Source: Streptomyces sp. TLI_235 (lineage in GTDB: Bacteria > Actinomycetota > Actinomycetes > Streptomycetales > Streptomycetaceae). Taken from it: DNA of 64,000 bases. This document shows, one piece after another, positions 1 to 8,736 of this stretch. A model generated the notes under the pieces. That model worked only from the letters and a program-made list of their open reading frames with translations. It was not told the origin of the DNA and made no database searches. Position numbers and translations under genes: made by a program. Numbering within the stretch: position 1 is the stretch's first letter; every line of letters begins with the position of its first letter. The stretch covers positions 620,001 to 684,000 of the forward strand of contig NSGV01000002.1 in assembly GCA_002300355.1 (NCBI GenBank), in the 5' to 3' direction.

Positions 1-2
1 AC

Positions 3-1013
3 CGGACGGTGCTCGGCGCCGCGGCCGCCGTCGCGGCCCTGGTCGCTCTCGGCACGGCCGGCTGGACGTACGCCGCGGCGCCGCCGATGGCGGTCGTGTA
101 CGGCACCGCCCTGCTGCTGGCGGGCTGCCAGGCGATCTTCGACCCCTGCCTGACCACCTCCGTCCCCGACCTCGTCGAGGACGCCGACATCGAGGCCGCG
201 ACCGGGTTCGAACTCGCCACCCAGTCCCTGGCCGGGCTGGCCGGCGGGCTGCTCGGCCCCTTGGTGGTCGACGCGGCGGGCCTGGGCGGCATTGTCGCCG
301 GATGCGCCGGCGCCTACCTGCTGGCGGCCGCGCTGATCGGCGCGACCCGGTTCCCCGCGACGGCCGCCGCCGAAGGCGGTGCGAGCGCCGAACGGCGGCC
401 GCTGCGGCGCATCCTGGCCGGTCTGCCCTTCGTGCGGCGGGTGCTGCTCTGCTTCACCGCGGCGAACCTCTTCACCACCGCCGTGTTCGTGGTGATGCCG
501 CTGTACACCCGGGCGGTGTTGCACGCCGACGGCTCGACCGTCGCCGCCCTGGAGGCGGCCCTCGGGCTCGGCACCCTGGCGGGATCGGCCACCGGCGGCC
601 GCCTCCCGGGCGCTCCGACCGCGGTCGGCGCCGGCTGCCTCGGCCTGATGGCCGCCGCACTCGGCCTGCCCGGCCTGGCTACCGGCCGGATCGCGGCGCT
701 CGCGTCCATGGCGGTGGCCGGCTGGTGCGTCGGCGTGATCGGCGTCCGCTTCGTGGCGCTGTTCCAGCGGACGGTGCCGGCCGAGGACCGGCCCGGCTTC
801 TTCGCGGTGATGCAGGCGCTGCTCGGGGCGACCTTCCCGGTCTCCTCGCTGGTCTTCGGCCTGCTCGGCGACCATCTCTCGCCGCGCACGCTCTGCCTCG
901 TCCAGGCGCTCGGTGTGCTGCCGGTCGCCGCCGCGCTGTGGTGGTCGGGCCGACGCGAGCCGGCCCCCGCCCACGGGGTACCGGCCCCGCAGCCGGTCGG
1001 GGGCGCGCGATGA
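3..1013 (+). CDS. MFS transporter, 5' end outside the window
   Basis: The reading frame is open from the window edge, so roughly the first 70-90 residues of a normal 400-residue transporter are missing; the GTG at 9 is probably not the true start. What remains is a chain of hydrophobic helices separated by short arginine-containing loops, typical of an MFS exporter. The stop at 1011-1013 overlaps the ATG of the next gene (ATGA), so it is translationally coupled to the GNAT and LuxE/LuxC genes downstream. By context it would export or give resistance to the product of that operon. The substrate cannot be read from the sequence. Confidence 0.8.
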   Translation, partial: RTVLGAAAAVAALVALGTAGWTYAAAPPMAVVYGTALLLAGCQAIFDPCLTTSVPDLVEDADIEAATGFELATQSLAGLAGGLLGPLVVDAAGLGGIVAGCAGAYLLAAALIGATRFPATAAAEGGASAERRPLRRILAGLPFVRRVLLCFTAANLFTTAVFVVMPLYTRAVLHADGSTVAALEAALGLGTLAGSATGGRLPGAPTAVGAGCLGLMAAALGLPGLATGRIAALASMAVAGWCVGVIGVRFVALFQRTVPAEDRPGFFAVMQALLGATFPVSSLVFGLLGDHLSPRTLCLVQALGVLPVAAALWWSGRREPAPAHGVPAPQPVGGAR

Positions 1014-2155
1014 CGGTGACGATCGGCCCCGCCGCCGCGCAGGACGTCGCGCAGCTGCGGCAGCTCTACTTCGACGTCTACGGCCACGGCTACCCGGTCG
1101 CGCTCGGCAGCGACCCGCGGGAGATGCGCCGCCTGATCGCCGACCCGCACACCCACTGGCTGACGGCCCGTCAGGAGCGTACCGGTCAGCCGGTCGGATC
1201 CGTCGCGGTGCAGACCGACCCGGGCAGCCGGATCGGCAAGCTGGTCGGTCTGGCCGTCCACCCGGAGCAGCGGGGCGGCGGACTGGCCGGGCGGCTGACC
1301 GCCGCGGTGTGCCGGGACGCCTTCGCGACCGGCTCCCTGGACTCGGTGTACGCGACCGTCCGGGTGGTCACCCCGGGCCCGCAGCAGGTCTTCGCCCGCA
1401 ACGGATTCCAGGCCCTCGGCCTGCTGCCGAACGCGGTCGAGGTGGCCGGGTGCGAGAGCCTCGCGCTGTTCGCCCGGCATGCCGACGGCGTACTGGCCCG
1501 GCGGGAGAGCGTCGACGCCGTGCCGGGTGCCCTCGTCCCGCTGCTGGAGGCGGCCGGCCGCAGCACCGGCCTCGACCACGGCCGCCCGCTCGCCGTGGAC
1601 GGCCCGGCCCGGCCTGCCGGGCCGGGAGCGCCGTCGACCGCGCCGATGGAGCTGGTCACCGCGCCCGGCTTCGTCCGCCGCCGGTTCCTGGAGCTGTTCC
1701 CCGACCCGGCGGAGCGGTTCTTCCCCCTGCACGTGCCGAACGCCGTCCTCACGCCGCCGGACGGCGCGTTCGAGGCGTACGCCGACCTGGACCCGGTCGC
1801 GGCGAGCTGCTCGCTGGTCGCCGTGCACCCGTCGCCGGCGGCCGTCGCGGGGGCGCTGGAGCCGCTGATGGCGGCCGTCACCCGCGCGGGCGCCGACTAC
1901 GTCGAGACGCTGCTGCCGCTGGCCGACACCGCCGCGCTGCACGCCTTCCTCGCCGCCGGGTTCATCCCGAGCGCCGTCTACCCGGCGATGCGCCGGATCG
2001 GCGAGCGGTTCCACGACTACGTCGTGCTGTCCCGGACCAGCCGTCAGATCGACTTCCGGACCACGGCCGTCAGCGACCGGCTCCAGCCCTACCTGCTGGC
2101 CTACCTGACCGCCTGGACCTCGACCTACCTACCCCTTCCCGAGGTTGCCCCGTGA
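1010..2155 (+). CDS. Double GNAT-fold N-acyltransferase
   Basis: A 381-residue protein. The ATG at 1010 overlaps the upstream stop, which fixes the start. The N-terminal half carries a clear acetyl-CoA loop around residues 80-96 (LAVHPEQRGGGLAGRL). The C-terminal half (about 200-375) ends in a second, weaker GNAT-like pattern (AAGFIPSAVYPAM), so it looks like a tandem GNAT with one canonical active lobe. It sits between an exporter and acyl-activating enzymes and is coupled to both (its TGA overlaps the GTG of the next gene). I infer that it acylates an amine in the product of this operon. The substrate is unknown. Confidence 0.8.
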   Translation: MTVTIGPAAAQDVAQLRQLYFDVYGHGYPVALGSDPREMRRLIADPHTHWLTARQERTGQPVGSVAVQTDPGSRIGKLVGLAVHPEQRGGGLAGRLTAAVCRDAFATGSLDSVYATVRVVTPGPQQVFARNGFQALGLLPNAVEVAGCESLALFARHADGVLARRESVDAVPGALVPLLEAAGRSTGLDHGRPLAVDGPARPAGPGAPSTAPMELVTAPGFVRRRFLELFPDPAERFFPLHVPNAVLTPPDGAFEAYADLDPVAASCSLVAVHPSPAAVAGALEPLMAAVTRAGADYVETLLPLADTAALHAFLAAGFIPSAVYPAMRRIGERFHDYVVLSRTSRQIDFRTTAVSDRLQPYLLAYLTAWTSTYLPLPEVAP

Positions 2156-3333
2156 CCGTCCATCCCGTGAACGCCCATCTCGCGCCGGTCGAGGTCCCCG
2201 ACCCCGCCGCGCTCCCGCACCTGCAGCAGCTGTGCGACCTGGCCACCCCGTACGCCGCCGGTCCGGAGGCCGACGCGCTGTTCGCCGCCGCGATGGCCGA
2301 GACCAACGCCTGGCACGCGCAGCGCTCGCCGTTCCTCCGCTCGCTGCTGGACGGCCCGGCGGAGACCCCGGCGCCGACCGTCGGCGCGGGGATCCGCACA
2401 CCGCTGGTGCACGCCAACTTCTTCAAGCGCCACGAGGTGCTGTCCATCCCGCGGGAGGAGGTGTTCCTCCACCTCACCTCCTCCGGCACCACCGGCCAGA
2501 AGTCGCAGATGTTCTTCGACACCTGGACGATCCGCTCCGCCCAGCGCATGGTCGCCCGGATCTTCGACCACTACGGCTGGATCACCCCCGACCGGCCCGT
2601 CAACTACCTGCTGTACAGCTACGAACCGGCCCCTCAGCTGAAGCTCGGCACCTCGTTCACCGACAACTACCTGTGCGACTTCGCCCCGGCGAACGACACC
2701 ACGCACGCACTGCGGCACACCGGCAGCGGCCACGAGTTCGACGTGCACGGCTGCATCGAGGCGCTGCGGCGGTACGCCGCCGACGGGCTGCCGGTGCGGA
2801 TCCTCGGCTTCCCGGCCTTCCTGCACTTCACCCTGGAGCGGATGCGCGCCCTCGGTCTGCCGCCGCTCCGACTGCCCGCCGGCTCGCTGGTGCTGCTCGG
2901 CGGCGGCTGGAAGGGCCACACCGACCGGCAGATCGGCAAGGACGAGTTCTACGCCGAGGTCACCGAGCGGCTCGGTGTCCCCTCCGAGCGGATCCGCGAC
3001 ACCTTCGGCTCGGTCGAGCACTGCGTGCCGTACATCGAGTGCGGGCACCACCGGCTGCACGTCCCGGTCTGGTCGCGGGCGGCCGTGCGCGACACCCGCA
3101 CCCTGGAGCCGCTGCCGTACGGCGAACGCGGCTTCCTCCACCTGGTCTCCCCGTACATCACCTCGGTGCCGGCGCAGAGCGTCGTGATGGGCGACCTGGC
3201 CTCGCTGCACCCCGCGCAGGAGTGCCCCTGCCCGCTGCCGACGCCGTGGTTCACCGTCCACGGCCGCGCCGGGGTCAGCCGCAACCGGACCTGCGCGGCG
3301 GCCGCCGCCGAACTCATGAAGGGAATGTCGTGA
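2152..3333 (+). CDS. LuxE-like acyl-protein synthetase / acyl-AMP ligase
   Basis: A 393-residue protein of the LuxE family of the adenylate-forming superfamily. It has the phosphate-binding loop TSSGTTGQKSQ near residue 109, the LLGGGWKGH motif near 247 and the family's GERGFLHLVSPY strand. LuxE proteins activate a fatty acid as acyl-AMP and hold it as a thioester on a Cys before passing it to LuxC. A Cys-rich stretch (ECPCP, near 356) lies in the expected C-terminal part. The GTG at 2152 overlaps the upstream TGA, and the stop overlaps the GTG of the LuxC-LuxE fusion. It probably supplies activated acyl groups to the fusion; the chain type is unknown. Confidence 0.85.
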   Translation: MTVHPVNAHLAPVEVPDPAALPHLQQLCDLATPYAAGPEADALFAAAMAETNAWHAQRSPFLRSLLDGPAETPAPTVGAGIRTPLVHANFFKRHEVLSIPREEVFLHLTSSGTTGQKSQMFFDTWTIRSAQRMVARIFDHYGWITPDRPVNYLLYSYEPAPQLKLGTSFTDNYLCDFAPANDTTHALRHTGSGHEFDVHGCIEALRRYAADGLPVRILGFPAFLHFTLERMRALGLPPLRLPAGSLVLLGGGWKGHTDRQIGKDEFYAEVTERLGVPSERIRDTFGSVEHCVPYIECGHHRLHVPVWSRAAVRDTRTLEPLPYGERGFLHLVSPYITSVPAQSVVMGDLASLHPAQECPCPLPTPWFTVHGRAGVSRNRTCAAAAAELMKGMS

Positions 3334-5855
3334 CCACCCGACCGCACTTCTGGCAGGGCTCGTTCGTCGACGACGAGGAGGCCGCCCGGCGGCTCGCCGA
3401 CCTGCCCGCACTCGCCGCGCGGACCCTCGCCGAACCGCTGCCCACCGAGCTGGTGCTGGCCGCCTGCGAACGCCTCGCCGACGCCCTCGGCACCCCGGGC
3501 GACCCCGCCCACACCCGTCTGCTCGCCGAACTCGCCTCCGGCAACGGCGACCTGGACGAGGCCGCGGCGACCCTCGCCGAGATCGCCGGTGCGATCGCCC
3601 GCCCCGCCCTGGAACGCAAGCTCCGCCGCGAACTCGGCGGGCTGCGCCCCGAACGGTTCACCCGTCCCGACGCTCGCGAGACGGTCTTCGAGGCCTGGTC
3701 ACCGGTCGGCCTGCTGGTCCACATCGCCCCCGGCAACGCCGCCGCCGTCGCCCCGCTGAGCGTCGTCGAGGGCCTGCTCACCGGCAACCTCAACGTGCTC
3801 AAGACCAGCAGCGGCGACACCCTGCTCGCCCAGCACCTGCTCGCCGAACTGGCCGCCGCCGACCCCACCGGCGCACTCGCCCGGCGGATCGTCGCGCTGC
3901 GCTTCCCCTCCGCCCGCACCGACTGGCTGCGGCTGCTCTGCGAGGCCGCCGACGCGGTGGCGGTCTGGGGCGGCGAGGAGGCCGTCCGCTCGGTCGCCGG
4001 ACTCGTCCCGCCCGGCTGCCGCCTCGTCGAGTGGGGGCACCGGATCTCCCTCGCCTACCTCACCCGTGACGCCTGGTCGGACGCGGCGGTGCTGGACGCG
4101 CTCGCCGCCGACGTCTGCCGCTTTGAGCAACAGGCCTGTTCCAGCCCGCAGGTGGTCTACCTCGACACCGAGGACGAGGACGAGGTCTTCGCCTTCGCCG
4201 AGCGCTTCGCCGGCCATCTCGCCGACGCGTCGGCCACCTCGCCCCGGCCCGAACCCGACCCGGCCGAGCACGCCGAGATCACCACCACCGAACTCGTCGC
4301 CCGGCTGGAGGAACACCTGGGCCTCACCCGGGTGATCGCCGCCGAGGACGGCTCCTGGCGCGTCCTCGCCGACACCCGGCCCGCCCTCGCCGCCTCGCCG
4401 CTCCACCGCAGCATCTGGGTCAAGCCACTCCCCCGCGCCTCCGTCATGACCGTCCTGCGACCGATGCGGCGCTACCTGCAGACCGCCGCGATCGGCGGCA
4501 GCCGCGCCGACGTCGCCCGGCTCTCGCAGGCGGTCGTCGCCGCCGGAGTCCTGCGGGTCACCCCGGTCGGCGGGATGCTCGACAGCTACCACGGCGAACC
4601 CCACGACGGCGTGTACGCCCTGCAGCGGTACAGCCGCCGGGTCGACGTCCGCGCGGACGACACCTTCGCCACCACCGCCTGCCTCGACGACCTGGCCGGC
4701 CCCGAGCCCGTCCCCGCCGCGCCCGGCGGCCCGCTGCTCGACAAGGCCGGGGTGCAGGAGCAACTGCGCACCCTCGCACCGGACCACGCCCAGCTGTACT
4801 TCCGCAGCGGCGGCAGCACCGGGGCCCCGGCCCTGTCCGTGTTCACCAACGCCGACTACGACACCCAGATGCGGGCCTCCGCGCACGGCCTCCTCGCCGC
4901 GGGCTTCGACCCGGCCCGGGACCGCGCCGCCAACCTCTTCTACTGCGGCGGCATGTACGGCAGTTTCATCAGCTTCTTCTCGATCCTGGAGCGGCTCAAC
5001 GCCACCCAGCTCCCGATCGCCGCCGGCCCCGACCACGCCGCCACCGCCGAGGCCCTGGTGACGTACCGGGCGGACACCGTGTTCGGCATGCCCTCCTACC
5101 TGTGGCAGCTGTTCCACGCCCAGCGCGACGCGCTGCGCGCGTACGGCGGGATCCGCAAGGTGTTCTACGGCGGCGAGCACTTCACCGCCGAGCAACGCCG
5201 GGTGCTCACCGAGGAGTTCGGCGTCGAGGTGATCCGTTCGGCCGCCTACGGCAGCACCGACCTGGGGCCGCTCGGCTACCAGTGCACCCGTGCCGAGGGG
5301 TCGGTCCACCACGTCCTGACCGAGTTGCACACCCTGGAGATCCTGGACCCGCAGGCCGACCGCCCGGTGGCCGCCGGACAGCCCGGCCGACTCGTCTTCA
5401 CCACCCGCACCCGGGCCGGCCAGCGCCTGGAGCGCTACCAGATCGGCGACCTCGGCCGCACGGTGGACGGCCCCTGCCCCTGCGGCAGCCACGCCCCCCG
5501 GATCGAACTCCTCGGCCGCCACGGCGACGTCGTACGCGTCGGCACCTACTTCCTCAACGTCCGACGCCTCGGCCAGGTCGCGGAGGAGCACCTCGGCTAC
5601 CGCGGCGAACTCCAGCTCCTCCTGGACACCGACACCGACCGCGAACGGGTCACCGTCCGCCTCGACGAGCGCTACGCCCCCGACCCCGGGACCGCCCGCG
5701 CCGCCTTCCTCACCGCCGTCCCCGAACTGGGCTCCGCCGTCGCCGAGGGACTGCTCACCTGCACCGTCGAGACGGCCCCCACCACCGTCTTCGAACGGAC
5801 CCCCACCAGTGGCAAACTCCGCACGGTGATCGACCGGAGGTCGGCCACGGCCTGA
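3330..5855 (+). CDS. LuxC acyl reductase fused to a second LuxE/PaaK-like ligase
   Basis: An 841-residue two-domain protein. Residues 1-430 are a LuxC-type NADPH-dependent acyl reductase; the QACSSPQ motif near residue 270 contains the Cys that would hold the acyl thioester. Residues about 440-841 are a second adenylate-forming domain (YFRSGGSTGAPALS near 489) ending with a CPCGS cysteine cluster near 715. In bacterial bioluminescence LuxC and LuxE are separate subunits of one fatty acid reductase; here they are fused and a free LuxE is also present. No luxA or luxB is visible, so the aldehyde product is presumably not for light emission. The GTG at 3330 is set by overlap with the preceding stop. 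Confidence 0.85.
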   Translation: MTTRPHFWQGSFVDDEEAARRLADLPALAARTLAEPLPTELVLAACERLADALGTPGDPAHTRLLAELASGNGDLDEAAATLAEIAGAIARPALERKLRRELGGLRPERFTRPDARETVFEAWSPVGLLVHIAPGNAAAVAPLSVVEGLLTGNLNVLKTSSGDTLLAQHLLAELAAADPTGALARRIVALRFPSARTDWLRLLCEAADAVAVWGGEEAVRSVAGLVPPGCRLVEWGHRISLAYLTRDAWSDAAVLDALAADVCRFEQQACSSPQVVYLDTEDEDEVFAFAERFAGHLADASATSPRPEPDPAEHAEITTTELVARLEEHLGLTRVIAAEDGSWRVLADTRPALAASPLHRSIWVKPLPRASVMTVLRPMRRYLQTAAIGGSRADVARLSQAVVAAGVLRVTPVGGMLDSYHGEPHDGVYALQRYSRRVDVRADDTFATTACLDDLAGPEPVPAAPGGPLLDKAGVQEQLRTLAPDHAQLYFRSGGSTGAPALSVFTNADYDTQMRASAHGLLAAGFDPARDRAANLFYCGGMYGSFISFFSILERLNATQLPIAAGPDHAATAEALVTYRADTVFGMPSYLWQLFHAQRDALRAYGGIRKVFYGGEHFTAEQRRVLTEEFGVEVIRSAAYGSTDLGPLGYQCTRAEGSVHHVLTELHTLEILDPQADRPVAAGQPGRLVFTTRTRAGQRLERYQIGDLGRTVDGPCPCGSHAPRIELLGRHGDVVRVGTYFLNVRRLGQVAEEHLGYRGELQLLLDTDTDRERVTVRLDERYAPDPGTARAAFLTAVPELGSAVAEGLLTCTVETAPTTVFERTPTSGKLRTVIDRRSATA

Positions 5856-5860
5856 CCTCC

Positions 5861-5893
5861 CGAGCTCGGCGGGGCCCGGGCCCGCCGAGCTCG
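5861..5893. terminator. Bidirectional hairpin between convergent genes
   Basis: A perfect 13-bp inverted repeat, CGAGCTCGGCGGG at 5861-5873 and its complement at 5881-5893, with a 7-base loop. It lies 5 bases after the LuxC-LuxE stop and before the stop of the converging GlxA-type gene, so it can end transcription from both sides. Confidence 0.75.
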
Positions 5894-5924
5894 CTCCCGT
5901 CCGGCGGCGTCGGGCGGGGCCGCG

Positions 5925-6863
5925 TCAGCCGAAGGCGCGGCGGTAGGCGTGCGGGCTGACGCCGGTGGTCCTCTTGAACCGGTCGCGGAAGGCGGTGGCG
6001 GAACCGAAGCCGACCTGGGCGCCGATCCGTTCGACCAAGTGCTGGGTGGTCTCCAGCAGGTACTGCGCCTGCCGGATCCGGGCGCGGTGCAGCCACTGCA
6101 GGGGCGTCACCCCGGTGTGCTCGTGGAAGCGCCGGATCAGCGTACGGGTGCTCATGCCCGCCTGCGCGGCCATGTCGGCCAGGGTCAGGTTCCGCGAGAG
6201 GTCGGCCTCCAGCCAGCCGAGCAGGGGTTCCACCACCGAACCCCGGGGCACGGGCGGGTGGTCGTGGATGATGAACTGGGCTTGCCCGCCCTCGCGTTCG
6301 AGCGGCGTGACGGAGAGGCGGGCGGCGTCCGCGGCCACCGCCGAGCCGTAGTCGCGGCGGATCATGTGCAGACACAGGTCGAGACCGGCCGCGGCCCCGG
6401 CCGAGGTCAGGACCTGCCCGTTGTCCACGTACAGGACGTCCGGGTCGACCTCGACGGCCGGGTGCAAGGCCGCCAGGAGCTCGGCGGCGGCCCAGTGGGT
6501 GGTGGCCCTCAGGCCGTCGAGCAGGCCGGCCGCGGCCAGCGGGAAGGTGCCGGTGCAGATGGAGGCGATCCGCGTGCCGTTCGCGGCGGCGACCCGGAGC
6601 GCGGCCTCGACAGCAGGGGTCAGCGGGGCGGTCGGAGCCGCGGTGCCCGGGACGATCGCCGTGTCCGCCAATTGCAGTCCGTCCAGCCCCCAGGGCGCGC
6701 GCAGGGTGAAGGCGCCGGCGTCGACCTCCGGCCGCTCCGCGCAGACGCGGATCTGGTAACCGGGGCGGCCGTCCGGGAGACGGGTGCGGGAGAAGACCTC
6801 GATCGGGGTGGACAAGTCGAACGGGATCACCTGGTCCAGCGCGAGCACGGCGACGGTGTGCAT
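5925..6863 (-). CDS. GlxA-family regulator (DJ-1/PfpI domain plus AraC HTH)
   Basis: A 312-residue regulator. The N-terminal half is a DJ-1/PfpI amidase-like domain with the nucleophile-elbow pattern SICTGTFPLAAAGLLDG. The last 100 residues are an AraC-type double helix-turn-helix (LADMAAQAGMSTRTLIRRF and the following GFGSATAFRDRFKR). I place the start at ATG 6861-6863 (MHTVAVLALDQ), because upstream codons in the longer frame do not look like this family. It is divergent from a stand-alone DJ-1/PfpI gene across a 208-bp gap, a common arrangement in Streptomyces in which the regulator controls its neighbour. The effector is unknown. Confidence 0.88.
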   Translation of the reverse strand: MHTVAVLALDQVIPFDLSTPIEVFSRTRLPDGRPGYQIRVCAERPEVDAGAFTLRAPWGLDGLQLADTAIVPGTAAPTAPLTPAVEAALRVAAANGTRIASICTGTFPLAAAGLLDGLRATTHWAAAELLAALHPAVEVDPDVLYVDNGQVLTSAGAAAGLDLCLHMIRRDYGSAVAADAARLSVTPLEREGGQAQFIIHDHPPVPRGSVVEPLLGWLEADLSRNLTLADMAAQAGMSTRTLIRRFHEHTGVTPLQWLHRARIRQAQYLLETTQHLVERIGAQVGFGSATAFRDRFKRTTGVSPHAYRRAFG

Positions 6864-6948
6864 GGCCGGAACATATCTCGCCGCCGTCCCGGAGAACCGC
6901 GCCGGGAGCCGATGGATTGCTCCGCACCGCAGGTGAAAAGCCCTCGAA

Positions 6949-6979
6949 GACACCTGGCACTTTTCCGTTGAAAGGTGTC
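6949..6979. promoter_or_regulatory. Possible operator: GACACCT-N17-AGGTGTC
   Basis: A 7-bp perfect inverted repeat (6949-6955 and 6973-6979) in the gap between the divergent GlxA-type regulator and the DJ-1/PfpI gene. The position suits an AraC-type binding site controlling one or both genes. This is inferred from symmetry and position only. Confidence 0.35.
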
Positions 6980-7071
6980 GATCACGCCACTGGGAGAGGT
7001 GCGGGCACGGCGGTTACGTTCGGATCGTCTCCGGCACGCGGCCGGACCTCCCCCTCCCGAAGGAGCCACTC

Positions 7072-7761
7072 GTGCACGCCCAGATCGTCCTGTTCGACGG
7101 CTTCGATCCGCTCGACGTCATCGCCCCGTTCGAAGTGCTCTGCGCCGGCGGCGCCGCGTCCGGCGGTGCGTTGACCGTCGAACTCGTCACCGCCGAAGGC
7201 CCGCGGGAGGTAGTCGGCGGAACCGGCGGGCTGGCACTGCGCGCCACCGCCGCCCTCGACCCCGGGCAGGCCGACCTGATCGTGGTCCCCGGTGCCTCGG
7301 GACGTGTGGGGGAACCCGGCGAGGTGCCCGACCAGGACGCCGGGGCCAGGCAGGGGCAGCAGGACGAGTCGATCCCGGTCCTGCTGGCCCGCACGCTCGG
7401 CACCGGCCTGCCCGCGCTGCTCGGGGCGGCGATGGACGACCCCGGGGTGACGGTCGCGACAGTGTGCGGGGGATCGCTCGTCCTCGCCATGGCCGGCCTG
7501 CTGGAGGGCCGCCACGCCACCACGCACCACCTGGGCCTGGACATGCTCGACGCCACCGGCGCCCACGTGGTACGGGCCCGGGTCGTCGACGACGGCGACC
7601 TCGTCACCGGCGCCGGCGTCACCTCCGGACTCGACCTGGGCCTCTACCTGCTGGAGCGCGAACTGGGCCCCCGCATCGCCCACGCCGTCGAGGAGCTCTT
7701 CGCGCACGAGCGCCGCGGCACCGTCTGGCACGCCCGCGGACCGGAACCCGTCGCGTTCTGA
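7072..7761 (+). CDS. DJ-1/PfpI family protein
   Basis: A 229-residue single-domain protein of the DJ-1/PfpI superfamily. It opens with AQIVLFDGFDPLDVIAPFEVL, the usual first strand of these proteins, and has the nucleophile-elbow motif TVCGGSLVLAMAGLLEG with its Cys near residue 140. The GTG start at 7072 follows a good ribosome site (GAAGGAG). Family members are cysteine hydrolases, isocyanide hydratases or chaperones, and the exact activity cannot be told here. It is probably the target of the divergent GlxA-type regulator and in one operon with the small gene that starts 36 bases after its stop. Confidence 0.85.
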   Translation: MHAQIVLFDGFDPLDVIAPFEVLCAGGAASGGALTVELVTAEGPREVVGGTGGLALRATAALDPGQADLIVVPGASGRVGEPGEVPDQDAGARQGQQDESIPVLLARTLGTGLPALLGAAMDDPGVTVATVCGGSLVLAMAGLLEGRHATTHHLGLDMLDATGAHVVRARVVDDGDLVTGAGVTSGLDLGLYLLERELGPRIAHAVEELFAHERRGTVWHARGPEPVAF

Positions 7762-7796
7762 CTCCCCCCACCCCTGCACCGAGAGAGAGCACCAGC

Positions 7797-8204
7797 ATGA
7801 CCATCGAAGGCACCTGGGACCTGACCATCGCCACGCCCGTCGGAAGGATCACCGCCGTGGTGGAACTCCGCCGGGAGGGCGGGATCCTGACCGGAACCGC
7901 CCACGGAGCGGGCGAGGAGGCACCACTCACCGACGTCGCCCTGGACGGCGACCGACTCACCTGGAAGCAGGCCGTCACCCGGCCCCTGCGGCTGAACCTC
8001 GTCTTCGACGTGACGGTCGCGGACGGCACTCTGACCGGCACCTCCAGGGCCGGACGCCTGCCGGCCTCCAAGGTCACCGGGGCACGCCGCACCGATCCGG
8101 CGGGCACGGGGCAGACCAGACGAAGCTCCTCCGCTCCCCTCAGCCCCTGTGCGGGAGAGGCAGCCCGTACGCTGCCTGGAGCCCGGGCGGGTGATCGTCG
8201 CTGA
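7797..8204 (+). CDS. Small beta-rich hypothetical protein
   Basis: A 135-residue protein starting at ATG 7797 after a GAGAGAG ribosome site. Residues 1-100 alternate short beta-strand-like segments (TWDLTIATPVGRITAVVELRR; GILTGTAHG; GDRLTWKQAV; LRLNLVFDVTVADGTLTGTS), as in a small calycin-like barrel. The last 35 residues are low complexity and may be a read-through tail. No catalytic motif was recognised. It follows the DJ-1/PfpI gene on the same strand and may share its mRNA. Confidence 0.6.
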   Translation: MTIEGTWDLTIATPVGRITAVVELRREGGILTGTAHGAGEEAPLTDVALDGDRLTWKQAVTRPLRLNLVFDVTVADGTLTGTSRAGRLPASKVTGARRTDPAGTGQTRRSSSAPLSPCAGEAARTLPGARAGDRR

Positions 8205-8282
8205 CGACGTGAGCACACCGAGCAGCGACCGACCGCCGGACGGTCACCCGACCGCCCGGACGCACCACCGAGGAGACAGCTT

Positions 8283-8570
8283 TTGGAGTTCCGCGTCGCC
8301 GACCTCACCCTCCACTGGACCGGCACCGACGACACCACCCCGCCCGGCCACGTCATCGCCGCCGGCCACGATCCCTTCGGCGATCTCCGCATCTTCCTCT
8401 GGTCCGGCAGCACGCCCGATGACGACGCCTACCTCGGGTCGCTGCTGATCAAGTACCATCGGACCGTCGCCGCCTACGGCCCCGACGGCGCCTACGTCAC
8501 CGGCCTCGGCGACCAGACCACCCTCCTCGCCCTGCTCGCCGACAACGGCTCCCGCCGGCCCGGTTGCTGA
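8283..8570 (+). CDS. Hypothetical 95-residue protein
   Basis: Starts at TTG 8283 after GAGGAGA, a strong ribosome site that supports the start. The sequence is acidic, beta-rich and has no signal peptide or membrane helix. It ends in Cys. Not recognised; its 79-bp separation from the previous gene leaves operon membership open. Confidence 0.5.
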   Translation: MEFRVADLTLHWTGTDDTTPPGHVIAAGHDPFGDLRIFLWSGSTPDDDAYLGSLLIKYHRTVAAYGPDGAYVTGLGDQTTLLALLADNGSRRPGC

Positions 8571-8602
8571 GGAGTCGTCCCCGGGCCGACGGAGCTTCGG
8601 GC

Positions 8603-8656
8603 GCGCCCAACGACGAGGCCAGGGACAACAACGGCACCGTCATCCCGAACTGCTGA
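8603..8656 (+). pseudogene. Orphan C-terminal tail of an NlpC/P60-type gene
   Basis: The codons at 8609-8653 read NDEARDNNGTVIPNC followed by TGA. The secreted NlpC/P60 protein at 45425-46336 ends NDEAKDNNGTVIRDC. The DNA match continues past the stop (a shared GCCGGTCGAATCC) and into a similar GC-rich terminator. No upstream coding sequence of the family is present here, so this is a 3' scrap left by a deletion or recombination event. Confidence 0.75.
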
Positions 8657-8700
8657 TCCTGCCGGTCGAATCCGGCAACGCGGCCAGCTCACCCGCCGAA

Positions 8701-8736
8701 GGCCCGGCCCGTGGACGATCCGTCCCGGACCGGGCC
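8701..8736. terminator. GC-rich hairpin, paralogue of the one at 46381-46422
   Basis: The outer arms GGCCCGG (8701-8707) and CCGGGCC (8730-8736) enclose an inner GGACG-ATC-CGTCC hairpin. It follows the orphan NlpC/P60 tail and precedes the stop of a converging gene, the same setting as its paralogue. Confidence 0.6.

Noticed and set aside
302-1009. Long plus-strand frame upstream of the GNAT gene
   Set aside because: It is the out-of-frame shadow of the MFS gene (Arg/Pro-rich). The ATG at 1010 overlapping the MFS stop is the natural start.
3699-5591. 630-residue minus-strand open frame
   Set aside because: Antisense to the LuxC-LuxE gene, rich in Gly, Val and Ala as expected for the complement of GC-rich codons; no domain or ribosome site.
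8660-8676. GGTCGAATCC resembling a tRNA T-arm, also at 46342 and 10298
   Set aside because: No acceptor, anticodon or D-arm around it; it is part of the duplicated post-stop sequence or a chance hairpin.
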